From the NCBI GenBank assembly GCA_018897105.1, contig JAHILF010000031.1:62001-126000 (forward strand): a DNA stretch of 64,000 nt, read 5' to 3'. How positions within the stretch are numbered: position 1 is the stretch's first letter; every line of letters starts with the position of its first letter. The notes beneath the pieces were generated by a model, which saw nothing but the letters and a program-made list of their open reading frames with translations, was not told the origin of the DNA and searched no databases. The DNA is from Pseudomonadota bacterium (GTDB lineage: Bacteria > Desulfobacterota > Desulfobulbia > Desulfobulbales > SURF-16). Made by a program: the position numbers and the translations under genes. Of this stretch, positions 40,167-48,133 are shown piece after piece.

Positions 40167-40613
40167 ATGATTAGGAATTTCATGGGAAAACCGTTGAAAA
40201 CGATCATGTTGCTGCTGCTTGTCATGCTGTACGGGGCACCCGGTTCCTGTCTTGCAGCCGAGATTATTCTGGTAGTCAACCATGAGAACCCTCTCACAGG
40301 AATTACCTGGCGGGCGGCTGAGCGTATTTTTCTCAGCAAGAAAACGGAATGGACCCAGGGCGAACACATCCATGTCGTGGTAAACAACGATCCGGAGGTG
40401 TATGCTTCTTTCTGCCGGGAGATTTTAAAAAAAACTCCCCTGCAGTATCTGCTTTACCGGAAAAAGATGCTCTTTAATGGTTCAGGGATCCCACCTCGGG
40501 TCATGAACAACGATGAAGAGGTCAAGAATTTTATAGCGGCCACCAAAGATGCCATAGGCTTTATCAGGAATGATTCCCTGGATTTCAGGGTAAAACAGCT
40601 TGTCATCCGCTGA
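40167..40613 (+). CDS. Short PstS/phosphate ABC substrate-binding-like periplasmic protein
   Basis: AEIILVVNHENPLTGITWRAAERIFLSKKTEWTQGEHI...GIPPRVMNNDEEVKNFIAATKDAIGFI is PBP-like-2 style. Confidence 0.65.
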   Translation: MIRNFMGKPLKTIMLLLLVMLYGAPGSCLAAEIILVVNHENPLTGITWRAAERIFLSKKTEWTQGEHIHVVVNNDPEVYASFCREILKKTPLQYLLYRKKMLFNGSGIPPRVMNNDEEVKNFIAATKDAIGFIRNDSLDFRVKQLVIR

Positions 40614-40652
40614 CGTCTTCGGCGCAAAGCAGAGAACAAGGACAACATTGCC

Positions 40653-42335
40653 ATGCAAATCTTGAACAACATCAGAGCAAAGGTGTGGAGCTGTGTTGCC
40701 ATTGCCCTGCTGGGCTACCTGATTGCCACCATCGCCACGTCAATCTCCAATATCCGCATCACCGACAGTCTCACCACTCTCGAGTCCACCCATTTCCCGC
40801 TGGCGCTGAAAGGGGAAAAGATTTTTACCCTCTTCAATGAGCAGACTAAGCATTTTGAAGGCGGCCTGATTACCGGAGAAGCCGATGAGCTGACCAAGGC
40901 CCGCGAGCATCATGAAGAGATCAGCTCCCTGCTCAACGAAATGGTGCAGACGGCATCCAGTCAGGACATGAACTTATACTCGCAGCTCCTTACCTTGCGC
41001 GACGCATATGATGATTACTTCACCCTGGCCGCTGACCAGTATATGCAGATGTCCCACGACACCGATCTCTTTGAACACACCCAGCTACTGCTGCGCATCG
41101 GCAAAGCCAGAGAACGTCTGCTGATAAAATTTAAGGAAATTACCGACCAGCTCACCGAAAAGGTGGTTAATGAAATAAAAAACAATAAACAGCGAGCTAC
41201 TGACAACTCCCGCCAGCTGCACCTCCTTTTCATCGCCGTTCTCCTGATTGCCACCCTGGCCATCAATCTGCTGGCCAACAGACAGCTCATCACCCCCTTG
41301 AAAAAACTCAAAGAACTGATCGACAACTTTGCCAGGGGTAAAACTGTCGAGAAACCGCAGGTCTGTGATTCGGCCGATGAAATCTGCAGTCTGACCCTCT
41401 CCTTCTGGGACATGACCGAGGAGCTGAAAAAAATTTCGGTATCCAGAAACTATCTGGACAACATCATCAATTACATGTCAGACTGCCTGCTGGTCCTGTC
41501 GCCGACTCTGTCCATCACTCGGGTCAACCAGTCCGCCCTCAATCTGCTTTCCTACCATGAAGAGGACCTGCTCAACCAACCGGCCAACCACATTTTCAGT
41601 GAATATGGGGTCGGTGCCACCATTCAGACAATTTTTGAAGAGCTGCTGCAGGGCAAATCCATCACCAATCTCGAGATGATGCTGCGGACCAGGGATAACA
41701 TCCTGATTCCTGTTCTTTTTTCCGGCACAACTTTTTACAGCACATCAGGAACAGTTGAGGGGGTGGTCTGTCTTGCCCGCGATATCAGTGAATTGAAAGG
41801 CAACCTGGACAACAGTGAAAGCATGTCGAATTTCGACCCCCTGACCCATCTGCCCAATCACAATCTTCTCCACGACCGGCTAAGCAATGCCCTGCGCCTG
41901 GCCAAACGCTCACAGAAATTATCGGCCCTGCTTCTCATCGATCTCGACCTTTCTTCCTCCATTATCGATGCAGGCGATGAAACGGGCAAACTGATTCTGC
42001 AGGAGGCAGCCAAACGCTTTCTGCAGTCTGTCAGGGAAACAGATACCGTGGCGCGGATGAAGCGTAACCAGTTTGCCATCATGTTGACCAATCTCAACGA
42101 TCAACAGGATGCCAAGCTTGTTGCCGGCAAAATCATGCAGGAATTTCTCCTGCCATTTCATATTTTAGGCAGTGGCGATATCAGCCTCAGCATCGGCATC
42201 ACCCTTTTCCCCAGTGACGGCAGTGACGGCAGCAGCCTTCTGCGCAATGCCGACATCGCCCTGTCCGAGGCAAAAATGCAGGGCGGCAACTCTTACACTT
42301 TTTACACCAGTGCAATGCACCACCACTCAAGCTGA
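40653..42335 (+). CDS. HAMP-PAS-GGDEF-like signalling protein with degenerate GGDEF site
   Basis: TM/HAMP; PAS; NFDPLTHLPNHNLLHDRLSNAL then RMKRNQFAIML where GGDEF is expected. Confidence 0.8.
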   Translation: MQILNNIRAKVWSCVAIALLGYLIATIATSISNIRITDSLTTLESTHFPLALKGEKIFTLFNEQTKHFEGGLITGEADELTKAREHHEEISSLLNEMVQTASSQDMNLYSQLLTLRDAYDDYFTLAADQYMQMSHDTDLFEHTQLLLRIGKARERLLIKFKEITDQLTEKVVNEIKNNKQRATDNSRQLHLLFIAVLLIATLAINLLANRQLITPLKKLKELIDNFARGKTVEKPQVCDSADEICSLTLSFWDMTEELKKISVSRNYLDNIINYMSDCLLVLSPTLSITRVNQSALNLLSYHEEDLLNQPANHIFSEYGVGATIQTIFEELLQGKSITNLEMMLRTRDNILIPVLFSGTTFYSTSGTVEGVVCLARDISELKGNLDNSESMSNFDPLTHLPNHNLLHDRLSNALRLAKRSQKLSALLLIDLDLSSSIIDAGDETGKLILQEAAKRFLQSVRETDTVARMKRNQFAIMLTNLNDQQDAKLVAGKIMQEFLLPFHILGSGDISLSIGITLFPSDGSDGSSLLRNADIALSEAKMQGGNSYTFYTSAMHHHSS

Positions 42336-42517
42336 TCTAAACAGTATCTGATCAGCTTCTCCTCAGTTTCTGTTCGCTGCAGACCTTTACATCTTCCGGC
42401 AGGATTCCCTTTTCACCTCTTCCCTGATCATTCCTGACAAAGGAATAATCTATTTATTTCAATAATTACAAATAGTTAAAATAAAAATCCCCTACCACCC
42501 TAGCCAGCATACATACT

Positions 42518-42534
42518 TTGGCATTCATTATGCT
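42518..42534 (+). promoter_or_regulatory. Candidate sigma54 -24/-12 promoter
   Basis: TTGGCATTCATTATGCT; GG-N10-GC spacing. Confidence 0.45.
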
Positions 42535-42548
42535 TTTAAGGCAGCCAG

Positions 42549-42581
42549 TGCGGCAAATTGCCACAGTGGCAATTTGCCGCA
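42549..42581. promoter_or_regulatory. Perfect 33-bp palindrome: two RegA/PrrA-like boxes head to head
   Basis: TGCGGCAAATTGCCAC-A-GTGGCAATTTGCCGCA. Confidence 0.6.
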
Positions 42582-42782
42582 CACAAACTTACACGGGATG
42601 GCTTCACTTTTTCTGGAGCCCTTCGAAATTGACTGCCTCGTGGAAATCTCCCCGGCAGCCGGACAGTGCATGATAAATTCCTGATTTATCCTCACGAAAT
42701 TCGGTATCGGGACTATTTTACCCCTCAGGGGGCATAAATACGAAGCCATCAAAATTCGTCAACGAAAACGGAGGATTGCTAA

Positions 42783-44249
42783 ATGAAGAAAACAAGAAAA
42801 GTAATTTCAGCAGCAGTTGCTTTAGGCGCACTGGCAACTTTCAGTGTTGCCGAGGCCGGCATGATCACCGAGTGGGATCAGAGTAATGTTGTGCCCCGCA
42901 CCCCCACCAACATCACCAATCCTGGTTTTGTCTTTGACCAATACAATTACATTGAACCGGGCTACCTGACTGATCCCAACACCGGCGCGGTTTCCACAGA
43001 TGGATTCATGCCGAGCGGCTGGGCCAAATACAGTGTTGGCTCCGGAGCCATTCTCAATGCCGCCGGCACCGTTGTCGGCGCCATGACCTGGAAAGAGAGA
43101 GACACCCAGGGCCCGGGCTTAAGCATCGTCAATGGCGATGACCAAACCGGTGACAACTGCATCATGTCCGCCGGCTGGAATCCTGATTCAACCGTTGTTC
43201 TGGACGCCAACGGCATCGACATCACCGAGATGAGCGACTGGTGGGGCATTGACAAGAAACAGTGCTCCGATCCCTTCCAGTCAAGCAAGCGCTTCAAATC
43301 AGTCAGCTATATGCTTGATACTCCCGTCGATCTGACCTTCAACGTAGCAAACAACGGCCAGACGGAAGAGTACAGACTGCTGATGAAATACGGTAACCAG
43401 ACAGGCGCCAGGGTCACCGGTTTCACCATGCAGCTCGGATTCCTTGATGCAGGCGGCAACTTCACCGAAGCCGGTCCTTCCAGCGGCCTGTCTTTTTGTT
43501 CACGCAACGGCGGCAACTATGACTACACCGTGCCGGTCACCAGCGACATCATGAAACAGGGTGAGCTTGATGCCCTGCAGGCCCACGGCCTCTTCGGCGC
43601 CCCTGACCAGCACCATACCTCTTACGGTTATTTCAACCCGTACGTACGCGCCACCTTCCTGATGACCGCCAACCAGACCCATATCGTGGCCTCTGATATG
43701 TCAGCCGTGCATACTGACCTATTCGGCGAGTGGCTGCCCTCCAGCAACCTCAAAGGCGGCCTCTATTTTGACGCTGATAATATCATCTACACCGACAACA
43801 TCCTCATGGCCAGCTGCCCCGGCAATTTCAGCGAGGAAGCAGGCACCACCGGCGTTGCCAATGCCGACTGTGACGAGGCCTGCGCCGCCAACCTCGGCTG
43901 TGACGCTCCCTGGGTAACCTACCGCGAATCCGTCAATATTACCTTAAATGCCGACGGCACCTGGAATATCCCCGCAGTAGTGGGTACCGATATCCGCCAG
44001 CCCATCGAGCTGACCGCTGCAGAGCTTGACGCCATTAAAGCCAATCCGGCCTGGTCTGCTGCTGACATCGATGACTTGGCCAACGTCAACATCAATGCAT
44101 TCCTGAACGTAAGCGATCTGCCCCAGGGCAATTTCACCCTGCGCGTCACCCCGACCTTTGATGCAACCACGGCAACCACCGAACCGGGCACCGCTGGTCC
44201 CGCGGACTTTGATATTACCATCAATGCTCCGAACACGGTTACTCCTTAA
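42783..44249 (+). CDS. Secreted protein, choice-of-anchor F-like
   Basis: Signal peptide MKKTRKVISAAVALGALATFSVAEA; large secreted beta-rich protein with SxxKxCSDPFQSSKRFKS-like segments; family call from memory. Confidence 0.55.
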   Translation: MKKTRKVISAAVALGALATFSVAEAGMITEWDQSNVVPRTPTNITNPGFVFDQYNYIEPGYLTDPNTGAVSTDGFMPSGWAKYSVGSGAILNAAGTVVGAMTWKERDTQGPGLSIVNGDDQTGDNCIMSAGWNPDSTVVLDANGIDITEMSDWWGIDKKQCSDPFQSSKRFKSVSYMLDTPVDLTFNVANNGQTEEYRLLMKYGNQTGARVTGFTMQLGFLDAGGNFTEAGPSSGLSFCSRNGGNYDYTVPVTSDIMKQGELDALQAHGLFGAPDQHHTSYGYFNPYVRATFLMTANQTHIVASDMSAVHTDLFGEWLPSSNLKGGLYFDADNIIYTDNILMASCPGNFSEEAGTTGVANADCDEACAANLGCDAPWVTYRESVNITLNADGTWNIPAVVGTDIRQPIELTAAELDAIKANPAWSAADIDDLANVNINAFLNVSDLPQGNFTLRVTPTFDATTATTEPGTAGPADFDITINAPNTVTP

Positions 44250-44322
44250 GTTTGCAAAGGGTTAACAAACGTATTTACTGAGTAGGAAAAGTGAAAATTT
44301 TATCGATATATGAGGATATAAT

Positions 44323-44721
44323 ATGAAATTTGCAAAAATAATTACGTTGGCGATTCTTCTCGCTTTCTTCACCACAGGCATGGCGCTGGCCGCAGGATCC
44401 GTAAAAATGAACTCCACCTCTACGGTTTCCGCCTCAGTCAAAAATAACACCAGCAGCAGCGTCTACGCAGCGGTAAAAATGATGGCCTTCGATGCCGTCG
44501 GCACCGCGGTTGGCCATCTCTGCCGGGAAGTCTATCTGCGCAGCAACCAGACAACCCCGGTCAGCTTCTCCTGGCAGGCCCCGAACTATGAAACCGGCCT
44601 CTACTGGACAGCCAAGGTTGACACAACTGGAGACTGCGGTACCCACGACACCAACGACAGTGACAGTGACGACGACAGTGACGGTGAATCGCTGCATTTT
44701 GATTCTGATGAGCACCATTAA
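44323..44721 (+). CDS. Small secreted protein with Asp/Ser-rich acidic C-terminus
   Basis: Signal peptide; tail DTNDSDSDDDSDGESLHFDSDEHH. Confidence 0.7.
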   Translation: MKFAKIITLAILLAFFTTGMALAAGSVKMNSTSTVSASVKNNTSSSVYAAVKMMAFDAVGTAVGHLCREVYLRSNQTTPVSFSWQAPNYETGLYWTAKVDTTGDCGTHDTNDSDSDDDSDGESLHFDSDEHH

Positions 44722-44756
44722 GAGTATTCCCGCAGTTTAAAACTTCTTCTTTCCCC

Positions 44757-44796
44757 GCCCCCCACCAGGTTTTATTTCCCTTTTCTGGCGGGGGGC
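44757..44796 (+). terminator. GC-rich hairpin after the acidic protein gene
   Basis: GCCCCCCaCCAG ... CTGGcGGGGGGC. Confidence 0.55.
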
Positions 44797-44829
44797 ACCT
44801 CTTTCCTCAAGGTAGCGGAGAAAAGCGCA

Positions 44830-46146
44830 ATGAACAGGAAAATCGACACAATCACTGCCTACAGTCTCTTTTTTTTCATCATGGCCCTTTTCGCTGTTGT
44901 CGTATCCCGCTTCCCTGTGGCATTCATCTGGGCCACCTATGAGGATCTGCTCGGCGAATGGAGCCAGTTTTATTTCTTTGCCATCGCCTTATTTTTTTCA
45001 GTTCGCCTGGCTCTGGCAAAAAGCCGTTTCTGGCTTTTTTTCGCCGCCCTGGCCCTGGCCTGTTTCTATGTTACCGGGGAAGAGATCTCCTGGGGACAAC
45101 GGCTATTCAACATCGCCACCCCTGACTTTTTCGGTTCGCACAATCTGCAACAGGAAACAAATCTGCATAATTTCTTCACAGGCCCATACAACACCCTGTT
45201 GAAGCGCATCATTGAAATGCTGCTTGCCAGTTCCTTCATTATCTACGGGGTCATCTACCCTCTTGAACTGAAAGTCAGTTGGAAACCCGCGGTGTGGATC
45301 AACATAAAAGGTCTTCCGGCGCCGCCCGCGTATCTCTGGCCGTTTTTTGTCGGGGCTGCCCTGTTTGAGCTGCGGATATTTCAATTCAACGAAGCGGAGA
45401 TCGCTGAAATCCTACTTTCCCTGGCCTTGGCCATCTTTAGCAACCACTACTGGCTCAAACATAAACACCAGGGGAAAAGCGCTTACCATTTATCCACGCG
45501 TCATGCCGTGGCAATGATTTTGATTTTGGTTGTCGGCACCGGACTTGCGGCAACAACCACCTCAATCAGCTACACTGTGCCGCGCCTGAAAACCGAGATG
45601 GATTCCCGGATTGACAACGGTATGGTAAAATTTACTGAACGCTATGGACGCTACGGCAGCTGGCGGAATGCAGCGGTACTCTATCAGCTTCTCCTGGAAA
45701 AGGATCAGAAAAACACCGCAACCCTGCGCGACCTTGCCGCCTGTTATCAGAAGATGGGGCAGGAAGGGCAGTTTAAAGAGATCAACACCAGGGCGATGGT
45801 GATTGATATGACAAAATACGGACGATTTCCGGGCAACGTCGCAACCAATCTTTCCCTGCATAAGACTTTCCTGCAGGCAGGCAACAGGGAGCGGGCAGAG
45901 TTCCATTTGCAGAAGTCCCTGCAGGCAAGCCGGGTCAATGTCAGACTTGAGCCCAACAATGCCTCGGCCGCCTACTGGCTGGGCAAATCCTATCTGGCAG
46001 CCGGAGACACCGATGCCGCCCTGCGTCAGCTTAAAAAAGCGGTTCAGCTCAAACCGCAATCAACTTCCTACAAAAAAACGCTGTACAGACTCACCCTGGG
46101 ACAGCAATACTCGGACGATATTGATGGCCAGGAAACCGGCGGTTGA
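44830..46146 (+). CDS. Polytopic membrane protein with C-terminal TPR repeats
   Basis: ~7 TM helices; TPR-like NTATLRDLAACYQKMGQ, NASAAYWLGKSYLAAGDTDAALRQLKKAVQLKPQ. Confidence 0.75.
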   Translation: MNRKIDTITAYSLFFFIMALFAVVVSRFPVAFIWATYEDLLGEWSQFYFFAIALFFSVRLALAKSRFWLFFAALALACFYVTGEEISWGQRLFNIATPDFFGSHNLQQETNLHNFFTGPYNTLLKRIIEMLLASSFIIYGVIYPLELKVSWKPAVWINIKGLPAPPAYLWPFFVGAALFELRIFQFNEAEIAEILLSLALAIFSNHYWLKHKHQGKSAYHLSTRHAVAMILILVVGTGLAATTTSISYTVPRLKTEMDSRIDNGMVKFTERYGRYGSWRNAAVLYQLLLEKDQKNTATLRDLAACYQKMGQEGQFKEINTRAMVIDMTKYGRFPGNVATNLSLHKTFLQAGNRERAEFHLQKSLQASRVNVRLEPNNASAAYWLGKSYLAAGDTDAALRQLKKAVQLKPQSTSYKKTLYRLTLGQQYSDDIDGQETGG

Positions 46147-46211
46147 TATACTGCTTTTTTTGAGAAATACCAGCTCATTTCGCAACAGAAACAGCAAAGG
46201 GCAATCACCTG

Positions 46212-48041
46212 CTATTTTCCCAGCAGTCCCTTGAGCAGACTCTTGCCGGTCTCTTCCAGGCTTGGCTGGGGAGCATTCTGTTGATCCCCCTCTACCCCTG
46301 CCGTGCCTTGCTCCGAGGAACGGTCAATCTCGCCAAGGGCTTTGTTCAGCAAGGTTTTCCCCACCTGTTTCTGCACCGACGTGGTGTCCAGGACCGGCTG
46401 GGGGTGGTCAAGGGTGCCGGCGACTTTCAGCTGGATGATGGTTTTCCCTTGTTCATTGGAGAGATACCTGGCGATGGAGGCCTTCTGCTGCAACCTTTGG
46501 CTCAACTCCGGAGACAGCTGCAAGGTCAGCGGCAGATCGAGTGTGTTGTCAAGGCCGATCCGACCCGCTGCCTCCATGTTCAGATCCCTGCCCTCCATGC
46601 TGCTCGTCAGGTTGAGATTTCCCTCGCTGACCCTGACATTGCCGCTGAGACTTGCAAAGACAAAATCCTGCAGCTCAGGCAAGCCCAGCAGATCGGCAAT
46701 GGAACGGGCAACGCCTGAATTGAGGATTTTCCCGTCCAACAGGGAGAAGTTGCCATCAGCGCTTAACCGATCACGCAGTACAGACCAGTCCATACCAGCC
46801 CCTGAATAGCTGACATCCGTTGACAGAGCGCCTGAAATTTTCTCGGAAATCTGCGGGGAAAGGGCGTCCTGTAGCAGGGCAAGCTGCACTGCCTTGAGAG
46901 CCAGTGTGCCCTCATAGGTCAGTCCTGGTTCATTCAAGTCCACGGTGAGATTGGTGGCCATACTCCCTTCAGCGGTATCGGCTGTAAATTCTTGCACAGT
47001 TAGAATATTCTTCTCCAGCCGATAAACCAGATGCAGGTTGCTCATCTCAAGGCCCTGATAGGTGGCCTTTTCCACCTCAATGCGGCCATGGGCGGTCAAG
47101 CCCGGCGGCAGTTTCGCTGCCAACGCTGCCTGGGGCACCTTTTTGCGGCCAGGGGCAGAAGCCGGTGACTTGCCCGCTCCCTGTTTGCCCGCACTATCCT
47201 GGACGTTAAGCGCACCTGCCATGGCAAGCAGTTTATCGATATTGAGCTGTTTGCTGACGGCATTGAGTTCAACGCTCGGGGTTTTCAGATAATTGTCGAT
47301 CTTGCTGTCGATGTTGATCTTTTCATCCTGCACGGCCACTTCAACATGGACGGAAAGTTGCTGCTCGCTGAATTCCATGGTGCCGTTGATGCGCGGCTCA
47401 AGCCCCTGGTAGACTGCTGTCAGCTCAAACTTGTCATCCCCTTTAAAACGCAGGGAGTCCAGGCCATGGGCCAGGTCAAGGCCGACATTGACATCGGCCA
47501 GGGCATCGACGGAGGGCATCTCGCCCTTGGCGTCGGAAAAGAGCAGATGCGCCCTGTGCACGGAAATCTTATCCACGGTCAGAGCCAGGGGGAGTGCCTC
47601 GACCGGGGCAGATGATGTTGCTTGAGTGCCGGCCGCACTGCCCTGTTTTGCCAGCACGGCCAGACTGCTGAAATTAAAATGACTCTTGTCATCCCGGAAT
47701 ATGCGCACTGCAGGCTGTTCCAGTCTGATTTCACTGACCACGATTTTTTTCTGCAGAAGGGGCATGAGATCGTAACGCAGAATAAATTTTCCGACTGAGG
47801 CAAAATCCTGTTTGCCGTCAGGCTCCTTGACGGTAAAACCGTCCACGGTAATACCCTGAAACAGGCTGACATTGATGCGGCCGAGAGTGATATCCCGGCC
47901 AAGGGCCTTTTGCACAGGGGGGACAAGCATGGCTTCCAGCCTGTCTCCGGTCAGATAAAAATGCACAAAGGCGGAAAGCCCGGCAATGACGAGAAGAACA
48001 ACAACGACGATGCCGGCAAGAACCCTGATAGCTGTTTTCAT
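46212..48041 (-). CDS. AsmA family protein
   Basis: N-terminal TM; ALGRDITLGRINVSLFQGITVDGFTVKEP; C-terminal AsmA_2-like DGKILNSGVARSIADLLGL. Confidence 0.85.
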   Translation of the reverse strand: MKTAIRVLAGIVVVVLLVIAGLSAFVHFYLTGDRLEAMLVPPVQKALGRDITLGRINVSLFQGITVDGFTVKEPDGKQDFASVGKFILRYDLMPLLQKKIVVSEIRLEQPAVRIFRDDKSHFNFSSLAVLAKQGSAAGTQATSSAPVEALPLALTVDKISVHRAHLLFSDAKGEMPSVDALADVNVGLDLAHGLDSLRFKGDDKFELTAVYQGLEPRINGTMEFSEQQLSVHVEVAVQDEKINIDSKIDNYLKTPSVELNAVSKQLNIDKLLAMAGALNVQDSAGKQGAGKSPASAPGRKKVPQAALAAKLPPGLTAHGRIEVEKATYQGLEMSNLHLVYRLEKNILTVQEFTADTAEGSMATNLTVDLNEPGLTYEGTLALKAVQLALLQDALSPQISEKISGALSTDVSYSGAGMDWSVLRDRLSADGNFSLLDGKILNSGVARSIADLLGLPELQDFVFASLSGNVRVSEGNLNLTSSMEGRDLNMEAAGRIGLDNTLDLPLTLQLSPELSQRLQQKASIARYLSNEQGKTIIQLKVAGTLDHPQPVLDTTSVQKQVGKTLLNKALGEIDRSSEQGTAGVEGDQQNAPQPSLEETGKSLLKGLLGK

Positions 48042-48133
48042 GATAAAACTCCTCTACGGATTTTTGCAGGAACTTGAGAGCTAATACATCAACAATCGGT
48101 AAGGCAATTCACCCTTTCATTATCAACACACAT

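Noticed and set aside
42329-42357. AGCTGATC...GATCAGCT inverted repeat after the GGDEF-like gene as a terminator
   Set aside because: Short stem and no T tract; insufficient support.
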